Assembly (NCBI GenBank): GCA_959347425.1
Contig: OY365741.1
Coordinates: 620,001 to 684,000, forward strand
Direction of reading: 5' to 3'
DNA: 64,000 nt
Source: an uncultured Amylibacter sp.
GTDB taxonomy: Bacteria > Pseudomonadota > Alphaproteobacteria > Rhodobacterales > Rhodobacteraceae
Shown: piece by piece, positions 1-8,380 of the stretch
How the letters are laid out: each line of letters starts with the position of its first letter
Position numbering within the stretch: position 1 is the stretch's first letter
Notes under the pieces: model-generated
Seen by the model: the letters and a program-made list of their open reading frames with translations, nothing else
Database searches by the model: none
What the model was told of the DNA's origin: nothing
Position numbers and translations under genes: made by a program

Positions 1-403
1 GGGCGATTTCCATACCTTTGGGTGCACTGGCTTGCGTGTGAAAGCGAACCGCACCGTTGGGTGCGTCCGATAGCCGTGCTTCCTCCTCCCAAAAATAGTG
101 TAAATGGGGATCAAGGCGGGTATCAAAATACGACTTCTGCCCATCCACGGTGATTTCCTGCAATAACCCCGCATCGCAAAATAACCGCAAGGTATTATAG
201 ACCGTTGCCAAGGAAATAGGCATCTGGGCGCGGGCGGATTCAAACAAGCTCTCTGCACAAACATGGCGGTCTTTACCATCGCCCACCAGCAAATCGGCAA
301 GGGCGAGCCTTTGGCGTGTCGGGCGCAAATCGGCACGGTTCAACCACGCTAGGGCGCGAGTTTCACGCGGTGTTTGCGAATAATCTGGTTGTTCATTTTG
401 CAT
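1..403 (-). CDS. irr: Fur-family iron response regulator Irr (partial, C-terminus outside window)
   Basis: Reading leftward from ATG at 403, about 134 codons are visible before the window edge. The protein is Fur-like: a winged-helix DNA-recognition segment (SLATVYNTLRLF, residues 64-75) follows the Irr-type stretch RHVCAESLFESA, and a His-rich segment around H100 and H102 (DPHLHYF) replaces the usual Fur metal-site spacing. Irr is the alphaproteobacterial heme-responsive regulator of iron metabolism. Position supports the call: irr lies divergent from fabA in many alphaproteobacteria, as here, with a 146-bp intergenic region. The start is chosen because it gives the full N-terminal helix. 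The remaining C-terminus cannot be assessed. Confidence 0.85.
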   Translation of the reverse strand, partial: MQNEQPDYSQTPRETRALAWLNRADLRPTRQRLALADLLVGDGKDRHVCAESLFESARAQMPISLATVYNTLRLFCDAGLLQEITVDGQKSYFDTRLDPHLHYFWEEEARLSDAPNGAVRFHTQASAPKGMEIA

Positions 404-549
404 AATTAACCCAATCTACATTTTTCATTTGCGGGCTTCGTTTTCGGCTTGTATAAATCTGTTATATAAGGTAGGTTAATGAAAGACAACTGAAAACACG
501 CAAAAACAACGCGAATAAATAAACGCAACCGCAATGATAAAAGAGAATA
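404..549. promoter_or_regulatory. Divergent irr/fabA promoter region
   Basis: This 146-bp AT-rich gap separates two divergently transcribed genes and so must hold both promoters. A TATA-rich stretch near 460-475 (TTATATAAGG) is a plausible -10 region for the fab operon. No perfect inverted repeat is obvious, so no operator is assigned. Confidence 0.4.
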
Positions 550-1056
550 ATGACAAAACGACTTGAAAAACTAGGGTTTGAAGACCTGATGGACTGTGCC
601 AGAGGCACTATGTTTGGCGATGGCAACCCGCAGTTGCCCACGCCTCCTATGCTGATGTTTGATAGGATTACCGCGATTTCTGACGATAAAGGCACGGATG
701 GCAAGGGGCATGTCGTTGCCGAATTGGATATAAAACCCGATTTGTGGTTCTTTGAATGCCACTTTATTAACGATCCTGTGATGCCTGGATGCTTGGGGCT
801 GGATGCTCTGTGGCAGTTGACTGGGTTTAATTTGGGATGGCGTGGCATGCAGGGGCGCGGTCGTGCCTTGGGCGTGGGTGAGGTGAAATTCACTGGCATG
901 GTGAAACCCGACCACTCCCTTGTGCGCTATGAAATTGATATAACCCGCCTGATTGATCGCCGCCTAAAGCTGGGCATGGCGAATGGTAAGGTTTTTGCCG
1001 ATGATGTGCTGATTTACAGCGCGACAGATTTGAAAGTTGGGCTGTTCCACGAATAG
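550..1056 (+). CDS. fabA: 3-hydroxydecanoyl-ACP dehydratase/isomerase FabA
   Basis: FabA dehydrates 3-hydroxyacyl-ACP and isomerises trans-2- to cis-3-decenoyl-ACP, starting unsaturated fatty-acid synthesis in the cytoplasm. The 168 residues match the usual length (about 170). The active-site block [16 protein letters not shown] carries the catalytic His71, and Asp85 lies in LGLDALWQL, matching the His/Asp pair of the E. coli enzyme. It heads fabA-fabB-fabI, with fabB starting 38 bp downstream, so the operon supplies the anaerobic-type unsaturated fatty-acid route together with its enoyl reductase. No anomalies seen. Confidence 0.97.
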   Translation: MTKRLEKLGFEDLMDCARGTMFGDGNPQLPTPPMLMFDRITAISDDKGTDGKGHVVAELDIKPDLWFFECHFINDPVMPGCLGLDALWQLTGFNLGWRGMQGRGRALGVGEVKFTGMVKPDHSLVRYEIDITRLIDRRLKLGMANGKVFADDVLIYSATDLKVGLFHE

Positions 1057-1093
1057 CCCCCCCTGAATGAAACAGAATGAAAAGGAGACGATT

Positions 1094-2320
1094 ATGCGCC
1101 GTGTTGTGATTACAGGAATTGGGATTATTTCTTCCATTGGTAACAATGTGAAAGAGGTGACTCAAAGCCTGAAAAACGGAACTTCGGGGATTGTTTTTGC
1201 CCCCGAATACGCGGAACGTGGGTTTCGCAGTCAAATCCACGGGTTGCCACAGATTGACCCGACCGAGCATATAGACAAACGCCAAATGCGCTTTATGGGC
1301 AATGGTGCCGCCTATAATTATATGGCGATGGAGCAAGCCATTAACGATAGCGGGCTGGACGCTGGCGATGTTTCAAACGACCGCACGGGGCTGATTATGG
1401 GGTCTGGCGGGCCTAGTACCCTGAACCTGTTTGCTGCCCATAATGCCGTTACCGAAAAGGGTTCGCCAAAGAAAATGGGGCCGTTTATGGTGACCCGTTG
1501 CATGTCTTCCACGAATTCGGCTTGTTTGGCGACTCCGTTCAAAATTCGCGGGGTGAATTATTCGATTACCTCTGCCTGTTCGACCTCTGCCCATTGTATC
1601 GGCAACGGGGTGGAACAAATCCAGTTTAACAAGCAAGATATCGTTTTCGCTGGCGGGGGGGAGGAGTTGGATTGGACTCTGTCCTGCCTGTTTGATGCGA
1701 TGGGCGCGATGTCTTCCAAATATAACGATACGCCCGAATGCGCGTCCAGAGCGTTTGATGCAAACCGCGATGGTTTTGTTATTGCTGGCGGTGGCGGGGT
1801 TGTTGTGCTGGAAGAATTGGAACACGCCTTGGCGCGGGGTGCAAAGATTTATGCAGAGGTTACGGGCTATGGCGCGACTTCTGACGGGTTTGATATGGTT
1901 GCCCCATCGGGTGAGGGTGGCGAGCGTTCCATGCGATTGGCTATGCAAACGATTGGCGCACGCAAGGTTAATTATATTAACGCCCACGGTACCTCCACCC
2001 CTGCGGGCGATGTGACCGAGGTAAAAGCGATTCGCACAATCTTTGGCGCGGATGTGCCAAAGATTAGTTCAACAAAATCCCTGACTGGGCATAGCCTTGG
2101 GGCAACGGGAGTGCAAGAGGCGATATATTCCCTTATCATGCTACGCGATGATTTCATCACTGCCAGCGCGAATGTGGATGAGTTAGATAGCGAATTGAAC
2201 GCGGGGGAAATCGCAACCTCGCGGATAGATAACGCAGGGCTAGACACGGTTTTATCCAATAGTTTTGGTTTTGGCGGTACCAACGCAACCCTTGCCCTCA
2301 GCAAATTTCATAAAGAATAA
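1094..2320 (+). CDS. fabB: 3-oxoacyl-ACP synthase I FabB
   Basis: FabB is the condensing enzyme that elongates saturated and cis-unsaturated acyl-ACPs. The ATG at 1094 is preferred over an in-frame ATG at 1067 because AAGGAGACG lies immediately upstream and the protein then begins [10 protein letters not shown], as in other KAS I enzymes. This gives 408 residues. The catalytic triad is intact: Cys162 in ACSTSAH, His298 in NAHGTSTP and His333 in TGHSLGATG, at essentially E. coli numbering. It sits in the fabA-fabB-fabI operon, 18 bp before fabI. Confidence 0.96.
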   Translation: MRRVVITGIGIISSIGNNVKEVTQSLKNGTSGIVFAPEYAERGFRSQIHGLPQIDPTEHIDKRQMRFMGNGAAYNYMAMEQAINDSGLDAGDVSNDRTGLIMGSGGPSTLNLFAAHNAVTEKGSPKKMGPFMVTRCMSSTNSACLATPFKIRGVNYSITSACSTSAHCIGNGVEQIQFNKQDIVFAGGGEELDWTLSCLFDAMGAMSSKYNDTPECASRAFDANRDGFVIAGGGGVVVLEELEHALARGAKIYAEVTGYGATSDGFDMVAPSGEGGERSMRLAMQTIGARKVNYINAHGTSTPAGDVTEVKAIRTIFGADVPKISSTKSLTGHSLGATGVQEAIYSLIMLRDDFITASANVDELDSELNAGEIATSRIDNAGLDTVLSNSFGFGGTNATLALSKFHKE

Positions 2321-2338
2321 AGAATAAAGAGACATATA

Positions 2339-3127
2339 ATGACAAAACTTTTACAAAACAAACGCGGTTTGATTATGGGGGTTGCCAACGACCATTCCAT
2401 CGCGTGGGGTATAGCCCGCGAAATGGCAGCACAGGGGGCGGAGCTGGCATTCACCTATCAAAGCGATGGTTTGAAAAAGCGGATTATCCCTTTAATGCAA
2501 AGCATTGGGATGAGTGTTCTGGTAGAGGCGGATGTGCAAGACGATGCCTCCATGGACAACACTTTCGCGACTTTAGAAAAAGAATGGGGGCAGTTGGATT
2601 TTGTCGTCCATGCCATCGCCTATTCGGACAAAAGCGAGTTGGCAGGGCGGTTCAGTGAAACCAGCCGCGCCAATTTCAAATCCTCTTTGGATATTTCGTG
2701 TTATTCGCTGATTGATGTTGCCCGCCGTGCGCGTCCTTTGATGAAAAATGGTGGGACGATTTTAACGCTTACTTATCAAGGCTCTAACCGTATTATTCCC
2801 TATTACAATGTTATGGGTGTAGCAAAGGCCGCGCTCGAATCTGCCATGCGCTATCTGGCGAATGATTTGGGGCCAGAGGGGATTCGCGTAAATGCGATAA
2901 GCCCGGGGCCGATGAAAACCCTAGCTGGCTCTGCCATACGCGGGGCGCGGCAGACGTTTCGCACAACCCAGGATAACACGCCGATGCGCAGTAATGCGAC
3001 ACTGGAGTCCATCGGCGGGGCGGCGGTTTTTCTGGCAAGCGATTATGGCAAAGACACAAGCGGGGAAATTATCCACGTTGACGGGGGCTATCATATCCTT
3101 GGGATGATGCAGCCGACAAATCTGTAA
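2339..3127 (+). CDS. fabI: Enoyl-ACP reductase (NADH) FabI
   Basis: FabI performs the last reduction of each fatty-acid elongation cycle. The 262-residue protein is an atypical short-chain dehydrogenase. It has an N-terminal nucleotide-binding segment (GVANDHSIAWGIA) and the FabI signature with Tyr146, Tyr156 and Lys163 (TYQGSN...YYNVMGVAKAALE), at the E. coli positions. The region at residues 188-205 (SPGPMKTLAGSAI) is the flexible substrate-binding loop. The stop codon overlaps the next gene as TAATG, indicating translational coupling. Confidence 0.96.
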   Translation: MTKLLQNKRGLIMGVANDHSIAWGIAREMAAQGAELAFTYQSDGLKKRIIPLMQSIGMSVLVEADVQDDASMDNTFATLEKEWGQLDFVVHAIAYSDKSELAGRFSETSRANFKSSLDISCYSLIDVARRARPLMKNGGTILTLTYQGSNRIIPYYNVMGVAKAALESAMRYLANDLGPEGIRVNAISPGPMKTLAGSAIRGARQTFRTTQDNTPMRSNATLESIGGAAVFLASDYGKDTSGEIIHVDGGYHILGMMQPTNL

Positions 3128-4137
3128 TGGATGTTTTTGCGGATAAAGCAACGGCTGGGGTTGCTTTGCGGGGGGCGATTGCGCGGATTGGAGCGCATGC
3201 CGTGCGCACTCCGCTTTTGCGCAGTGATGCTTTGGATAAAATCGCCGGGCGGCGCGTTTGGGTCAAGGCGGAATGTTTGCAGCATAGCGGGTCTTTCAAA
3301 TTTCGCGGGGCTTGGTCGGCGATTTCGGCTTTGTCCGCGTCCGAGCGGGCGCGTGGGATTATCGCGTTTTCCTCTGGCAATCACGCCCAAGGCGTGGCAA
3401 TGGCGGCGGCTATGCACGGCGCACGAGCCGTTATTATTATGCCCGAAGACGCGCCTTTGGTGAAAATCGCAGGAACGCGGGCTTTGGGCGCATCGGTGGT
3501 TTTGTATAAACGCGAGTCTGAGGATCGCGAAGCCGTGGCGAACACCCACAATCCAGACGGTTCTATGTGTTTAATCAAGCCGTTTGACGATGTGAATGTC
3601 ATTGCTGGACAGGCAAGCGTGGGCGCGGAATTGGCGGAGCAAGCTGTTGCTGCTGGAATTATCGGCGCGGATGTTTTTGTGCCGTGCGGTGGCGCGGGTT
3701 TGTCTTCTGGTATCGGTTTGGCTATGGAACAGGCGAGCGGGTTTGGGCAGTTGCATCCGTGTGAGCCCGTTGGATTTGATGATGTTAAACGGTCGTTAGA
3801 GTCTGGTGTTATTGAAAGCAACACACGCTTGGGCGGGTCTGTTTGTGATGCGATTATAACGCCCAGCCCTGGGCAGATTACTTTCCCTATCTTGCGCCGT
3901 TTGCAGGATGCGGGGATTTGTGGCGATGGGGTGGTGGCAAGCGATGCGCAATGTTTGCAGGCGGTCGCCTTGGCGGTGCGCCATTTGCGCGTGGTGATAG
4001 AGCCTGGGGGGGCGGTTGCCCTGGCATGTGCCTTGTTTGGCGGGGGTGCGGGCGATGTTATCGCTGTTGCATCTGGCGGGAATATCGATGCGGGCGTTTT
4101 GGCGGGTGCTGTGCGGGATTATGATGGGGCGTTATGA
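3127..4137 (+). CDS. PLP-dependent threonine/serine dehydratase-like enzyme
   Basis: This is a fold-type II PLP enzyme of 336 residues. Lys58 in SGSFKFRGA is the Schiff-base lysine, SSGNHAQGVA is the substrate-binding loop of threonine dehydratases and serine racemases, and PCGGAGLSSG binds the PLP phosphate. No C-terminal ACT regulatory domain is present, so a catabolic-type threonine ammonia-lyase, serine dehydratase/racemase or EutB-like hydroxyectoine enzyme are all possible. Substrate is not assignable from sequence. It is translationally coupled to fabI (TAATG) although not a known fatty-acid gene. It converges with the acetyltransferase gene at 4146, leaving only 8 bp. Confidence 0.8.
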   Translation: MDVFADKATAGVALRGAIARIGAHAVRTPLLRSDALDKIAGRRVWVKAECLQHSGSFKFRGAWSAISALSASERARGIIAFSSGNHAQGVAMAAAMHGARAVIIMPEDAPLVKIAGTRALGASVVLYKRESEDREAVANTHNPDGSMCLIKPFDDVNVIAGQASVGAELAEQAVAAGIIGADVFVPCGGAGLSSGIGLAMEQASGFGQLHPCEPVGFDDVKRSLESGVIESNTRLGGSVCDAIITPSPGQITFPILRRLQDAGICGDGVVASDAQCLQAVALAVRHLRVVIEPGGAVALACALFGGGAGDVIAVASGGNIDAGVLAGAVRDYDGAL

Positions 4138-4145
4138 TGGGTGGG

Positions 4146-4667
4146 TTATAGCGCGGGTTGGATGTTTGCCTTTGCATTCTTAACGGATAGAGCCATGCGA
4201 TATTCACCTTCTTCCAAAATTTCAAACCCATAGCTGTTGTAAAACTTTGCGCGTTTATCAAAATCATCATCTTTTCTTACATCAAGAACGATTGCGACAA
4301 TGCCAATATCATCTGAAGCTTCAATGCATTTTTCAATAGCATGCATCAATAAATTACCACCAACCCCCTGCCCTTGCTGGGTTTTATCCACGGCTAGAAC
4401 GCTTAGATATATCATCGGTATTTTATGGCGTTCGCCAGGAATCGCCAAATTTCCCGCATTTTCGGGCAAGATACTGTACATTGACAAAGCATAAACTCCG
4501 ACCAGAACACCATCATCATTTACTGCACACCAAACACGTGCACGGTTATTTTTAATCTTCTTGCTGATTGAGTATTTGAACCATCTATCAATAGAATCGA
4601 CACCGCAGGAAAACTCCGTGCGGTCGTGTTTCGCCTTATCAAACAGCGAAATATGGATATTAGCCAT
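4146..4667 (-). CDS. GNAT acetyltransferase, TacT/AtaT-like toxin candidate
   Basis: The 173-residue protein opens with the block typical of type II GNAT toxins (FDKAKHDRTEFSCGVDSID, residues 9-27). It has the acetyl-CoA loop QQGQGVGG (97-104) after a hydrophobic beta strand, and a C-terminal FYNSYGF (142-148) holding the conserved tyrosine. Family toxins acetylate the amino group of charged aminoacyl-tRNAs. The start overlaps the upstream small gene by 8 bp, the usual antitoxin-toxin arrangement. Toxicity is inferred from family and context; a metabolic GNAT remains possible. Confidence 0.75.
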   Translation of the reverse strand: MANIHISLFDKAKHDRTEFSCGVDSIDRWFKYSISKKIKNNRARVWCAVNDDGVLVGVYALSMYSILPENAGNLAIPGERHKIPMIYLSVLAVDKTQQGQGVGGNLLMHAIEKCIEASDDIGIVAIVLDVRKDDDFDKRAKFYNSYGFEILEEGEYRMALSVKNAKANIQPAL

Positions 4668-4962
4668 CGGTTGTATTTTCGCGCATTCGCTTCATAGCCT
4701 CTGCCAGCGCAGGAATATACCTGCCCGGTCTTTCTAATCTTTTTTCCAAGGCTCTAAAAGCCTCAAGGCTGATTGTGAAAGGCTCCTCCGACCGAAAACA
4801 CATAAAGTCAAAGTCTTCTATTCGTTCTGGCACCTTGGCAGGTGTTGCTTTGACAGATTTTACTTTGGCAGGTTTGGCTTTCGCAAGTTTTGCCTTAACA
4901 GGTTTGCGCGATACAGATTTGGATTTGGCAGGTTTGCCCGTTTGTTCATTTGGATTTAACAT
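4660..4962 (-). CDS. Putative antitoxin with Lys/Ala/Pro-rich N-terminal tail
   Basis: The 100-residue protein has two parts. Residues 10-44 are a low-complexity KPAK/VKA-rich tail like those of histone H1-type bacterial proteins. Residues 62-92 (FTISLEAFRALEKRLERPG and following) resemble the C-terminal toxin-wrapping helix of TacA/DUF1778 antitoxins, where a phenylalanine, an acidic-helical stretch and a proline-spaced tail bind the GNAT toxin. No ribbon-helix-helix DNA-binding domain can be recognised, which is unusual for this class. AAGGGG lies 7-12 nt before the ATG. It overlaps the acetyltransferase gene, so the pair is co-transcribed. The antitoxin role is inference. Confidence 0.55.
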   Translation of the reverse strand: MLNPNEQTGKPAKSKSVSRKPVKAKLAKAKPAKVKSVKATPAKVPERIEDFDFMCFRSEEPFTISLEAFRALEKRLERPGRYIPALAEAMKRMRENTTDG

Positions 4963-4974
4963 AAGATACCCCTT

Positions 4975-4997
4975 TTTATAGATATATATCTTTATAT
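4975..4997 (-). promoter_or_regulatory. Possible promoter/operator of the antitoxin-toxin pair
   Basis: A perfect palindrome GATATATATC (4981-4990) sits about 20 bp upstream of the antitoxin start within a TA-rich stretch. The position fits an autoregulatory operator or -10 region. TA-rich palindromes can arise by chance, so this is tentative. Confidence 0.3.
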
Positions 4998-5048
4998 CGC
5001 ACCTTATATCACCGAGTCAACCCCCCCTAACAAAAACCCGCAAAACCC

Positions 5049-7541
5049 TTACCCATCCGCGCGAATCGTCGCATTCTTACCGTCATACGGGCTATCGGAC
5101 ACGATTTCCGCATCCCAAAGTTCCCCCAACATCCGCACTTTCAGCTTTTGCCCAACCTGCGCATGCTCGGGCGTAACATACCCCATACCAATGGATTTTT
5201 TAAACGCCACCGAATACCCGCCAGAGGTCAAACGCCCGACTTTTGTACCATTCAAATACAGAGCCTCACGCCCCCACGGGTCAGCATCGGCGGGTCCATC
5301 CACCAACAAAGTAACGCATTTAGAACGAATCCCGACAGCCTCCATCGCCTCTTTACCATAAAAATCCTTGGACAAATCAACGAAACGGGGTAAATCCGCC
5401 TCTAACGGAGTCGCATCGCGCCCCAATTCCGTGCCAAAGGCGCGGTAGGACTTCTCTAACCGCAACCAGTTTTGCGCCCGCGCACCGACCAGCCGCAAAC
5501 CTGCATCCTCGCCCGCGTCCATCAGCAAATCAAACAGATAATTCTGCATTTCAATCGGGTGATGCAATTCCCAGCCCAATTCGCCGGTATAGGCAACACG
5601 GACAGCGTGCAGAGGACACATACCCAATTCCACAGACCGCGCCGATAGCCAAGGAAACCGAGCGTTTGATAGCGCGGTCGTAGCATCCGCATCGCGAATA
5701 ACCCGCCCCAAAACATCGCGCGTTTTCGGTCCAGCAATGGCAAAAACTCCCCATTGCGTGGTCACATCCTGTATCACAATCGCGCCGAATTTCGCTGCCA
5801 TATCCTCGGCCGCTTTGCGCATATAATCGCCATCATAGGCCAACCACGCGCCCGCAGAAATCAGATAATAATCGTTTTCTGCCAGCCGAACGATCGTATA
5901 TTCGGTACGGGTCGTCCCTGCCCCAGTCAAGGCATAGGTCAAATTAATCCGCCCAATCTTTGGCAAACGATTGCAGGTGAACCAGTCCAAGAACGCAGTC
6001 GCACCAGCCCCGCTTACCCTATGTTTGGCAAAGGCAGTCGCGTCAATTAAACCGACACCTTCACGGATAGCCCGAGCCTCTGCTTCGGCATATTGCCACC
6101 AACCACCGCGCCGAAAACTACGGCTTTGTTCGTCATTAAATCCAGCAGGGGCAAAATAATTGGGACGTTCCCAACCATTGACTTGCCCGAATTGCGCACC
6201 CGCCGCCTTTTGCCTATCGTAAGCGGGGGAAGTCCGCAAACCTCGTGCCGCGGGGCGTTCCTCGTCAGGATGATGCAACACATAAACATGGTCATAGCAT
6301 TCTTCGTTTTTCTCTCGCCCATAATCGGTGGTAATCCAACTGCCATAGCGTTTGGGGTCAAGGCTGGCCATATCAATCTCTGCCTCGCCCTCTACCATCA
6401 TTTGCGCCAGATAATGCCCTACACCACCCGCGGCGGTTATACCAAAGGAAAAACCCTCTGCCAGCCACATGTTGCGCAATCCTGGGGCGGGACCCACCAG
6501 AGGATTGCCATCGGGAGTATAACAAATCGGCCCGTTGAAATCGTCTTTCAATCCGCTCTGCTCGCAGGACGGTACGCGGTGAATCATCGCCATATATTGC
6601 TCTTCAATCCGTTCCAAATCCAAGGGAAACAAATCGGCACGGAAGCTATCAGGCACACCATAAGGGAAACGCGCGGGCGCACCGCGTTCATAAACCCCCA
6701 AAATCCAACCACCGCGTTCTTCGCGGACATAGGATTGAGCATCGGCATCGCGAACAACGGGATGTTCATCATTGCCCGCCTCGCGCCATTTTACCAAAGC
6801 GGGGTCTTTATCGGTGACGATAAACTGATGCTCCACAGGGATAGCGGGGATTTTTATCCCCAAAAGACGCGCGGTACGCTGGGCATGGTTGCCCGTGGCG
6901 GTGATAACATGCTCGGCACGAATGACAATCTGCTCATCACTCGGCACCAAATTACCGCCTTTTTCAATCATCTTTGTGCAGGTCACCTGCCATTCATCAC
7001 CCATCCATTCATAGGCATCGACTTGCCATTTGCGCTCTATCACCACGCCCAATTGCCGCGCCCCCGCAGCCATAGCCATAGTGACATCGGCAGGGTTAAT
7101 ATAACCATCGGTGGGGTGGTAAATCGCGCCTTGCAAATCATCGGTGCGGATTAACGGCCAGCGTTCCTTTATCTGGTCGGGGGTCAGCGTGTGGTATTCC
7201 ACGCCAACGGTTTCCGCCGTTGCACCATAGAGCATGTATTCATCCATCCGCTCTGCCGTTTGCGCCATTCGCAGGTTGCCAACAACGGAAAAGCCAGCGT
7301 TCAGACCAGTTTCCGCTTCCAGCTTTTTATAGTATTCCACAGAGTAATTATGAATATGCGAAGTCGCGTAAGACATATTAAACAAGGGCAACAGCCCCGC
7401 CGCGTGCCATGTTGACCCGCTTGTCAATTCGTCCCGTTCCATCAGCATCACGTCTTTCCAGCCGAATTTTGCCAGATGATAGGCGATAGCGGTGCCGACA
7501 GCCCCGCCCCCAACGACCAGTGCTTTTACATGAGTTTTCAT
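5049..7541 (-). CDS. Dimethylglycine/sarcosine dehydrogenase family flavoprotein (DAO + GCV_T)
   Basis: The 830-residue enzyme belongs to the dimethylglycine dehydrogenase/oxidase and sarcosine dehydrogenase family, which oxidatively demethylates N-methylated glycines and passes the methyl group to tetrahydrofolate. The N-terminal Rossmann motif VVGGGAVGTAIAYHLA (residues 9-24) binds FAD. His46 in GSTWHAAG corresponds to the histidine that carries covalent FAD in this family. Residues from about 420 onward form the GcvT-like folate domain, including YTGELGWELH and the late block RLVGARAQNWLRLEKSYRAFG. A good RBS (AAAGG) precedes ATG 7541. It is monocistronic. With mttB nearby it suggests glycine-betaine/methylamine use; the exact substrate is undetermined. 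Confidence 0.88.
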   Translation of the reverse strand: MKTHVKALVVGGGAVGTAIAYHLAKFGWKDVMLMERDELTSGSTWHAAGLLPLFNMSYATSHIHNYSVEYYKKLEAETGLNAGFSVVGNLRMAQTAERMDEYMLYGATAETVGVEYHTLTPDQIKERWPLIRTDDLQGAIYHPTDGYINPADVTMAMAAGARQLGVVIERKWQVDAYEWMGDEWQVTCTKMIEKGGNLVPSDEQIVIRAEHVITATGNHAQRTARLLGIKIPAIPVEHQFIVTDKDPALVKWREAGNDEHPVVRDADAQSYVREERGGWILGVYERGAPARFPYGVPDSFRADLFPLDLERIEEQYMAMIHRVPSCEQSGLKDDFNGPICYTPDGNPLVGPAPGLRNMWLAEGFSFGITAAGGVGHYLAQMMVEGEAEIDMASLDPKRYGSWITTDYGREKNEECYDHVYVLHHPDEERPAARGLRTSPAYDRQKAAGAQFGQVNGWERPNYFAPAGFNDEQSRSFRRGGWWQYAEAEARAIREGVGLIDATAFAKHRVSGAGATAFLDWFTCNRLPKIGRINLTYALTGAGTTRTEYTIVRLAENDYYLISAGAWLAYDGDYMRKAAEDMAAKFGAIVIQDVTTQWGVFAIAGPKTRDVLGRVIRDADATTALSNARFPWLSARSVELGMCPLHAVRVAYTGELGWELHHPIEMQNYLFDLLMDAGEDAGLRLVGARAQNWLRLEKSYRAFGTELGRDATPLEADLPRFVDLSKDFYGKEAMEAVGIRSKCVTLLVDGPADADPWGREALYLNGTKVGRLTSGGYSVAFKKSIGMGYVTPEHAQVGQKLKVRMLGELWDAEIVSDSPYDGKNATIRADG

Positions 7542-7681
7542 TGTTTTTATCCTTTAAGGTTTGATTTATTTTTACCGCGTAATAGCAGGTATTATGACAA
7601 AATCAAACCCCATGTGGGGACGAAAACTCGACGTGAAGGCGGGCGGTTGCGACATTGTTAAGGTTTGGCAGGATTTTAATA

Positions 7682-8172
7682 GCGATTAGTTGTTAGTTAT
7701 TAGTTATTAGTTATTAGTGGCTTTAGCCCTTCGGGTCTTCGTCATTTCTTCGAAATGCCGACCAGATCCATGCGATGGCGTGGTCTTTTGCGCGTAGTCT
7801 CTTACCCGTCCTGCGGACGTGTAAGCAGACGTGGCGCAAAAGCCCTTGGGTTTCAAGACTATAGATTCGTCATAAATTTACTATCTGGAATAACAAGACT
7901 ATAAAGTGGATTATTTGCAAAGAATACTTGGGAATTGGTGATGGGTTTTTCATAAATTTATTTAGACTATATACAAGACGCTGAACCAAACCCCAGCCAA
8001 AAAAATAGCCCGTCCAGCTCTCCGCAGGAGGGGTGGGCGGGCGGGCGACCGAACGAAGTGGCTTGCCACGAAGTGAGGGCGCAACAAAAAACCTCTATCC
8101 TTAACTTCCAATACCTAACCCCTAATCTCTAATAACCAATAATTCACCATTCATAATTCACAATTCACAATT
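7682..8172 (+). repeat. Dispersed heptamer-bounded element, copy A (subfamily I)
   Basis: This intergenic stretch between the dehydrogenase gene and tRNA-Leu has no convincing gene. It starts with heptamers (GTTATTA x3 and variants, 7682-7716). Then come the block CCCTTCGGGTCTTCG, a stem with GACCA/TGGTC arms (7760-7784), a variable hairpin (7785-7842), two A/T-rich segments containing ATAAATTTA, and the block CGTCCAGCTCTCCGCAGGAG. It ends in degenerate heptamers turning into ATTCACA/ATTCACC units (about 8130-8172). Four similar copies lie elsewhere in the window. Copy A carries a 15-bp extra palindrome GTGGCTTGCCAC (8058-8069) flanked by direct CGAAGTG repeats. Confidence 0.9.
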
Positions 8173-8223
8173 AAAACCTATTGACAAAACCTAAAACATC
8201 GTTAATATCCCCCTCAGTGGTCA

Positions 8224-8308
8224 GCCCGAGTGGCGGAATGGTAGACGCGATGGATTCAAAATCCATTGTCCTTGTGACGTGTCGGTTCGAGTCCGACCTT
8301 GGGTACCA
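8224..8308 (+). tRNA. tRNA-Leu (anticodon CAA)
   Basis: A complete class II tRNA with encoded CCA. The acceptor arms GCCCGAG (8224-8230) and CTTGGGT pair over seven positions, with G-U at the ends. The anticodon stem ATGGA/TCCAT encloses TTCAAAA, so the anticodon is CAA, reading UUG. A long variable arm follows (TTGTCCTTGTGACGTG region), and the T arm GTCGG-TTCGAGT-CCGAC is perfect. It lies 72 bp upstream of mttB on the same strand. Confidence 0.96.
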
Positions 8309-8380
8309 CTGCAAATTAAACAGGTCTCTTTATACCAAAGATGCCCTATGAATACACGGTTTTATGGGGGATTCGCCACG

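Noticed and set aside
6093..7154. A 353-codon plus-strand open frame opposite the dehydrogenase gene
   Set aside because: It is a shadow of a well-supported flavoprotein gene; the translation has no recognisable motif.
7682..8172. Insertion sequence with transposase
   Set aside because: No open frame of transposase size or motif lies in any copy; the elements are too short and gene-free.
8279..8380. In-frame upstream start for mttB at 8279
   Set aside because: It would begin within the tRNA-Leu gene; the RBS and family alignment support 8381.
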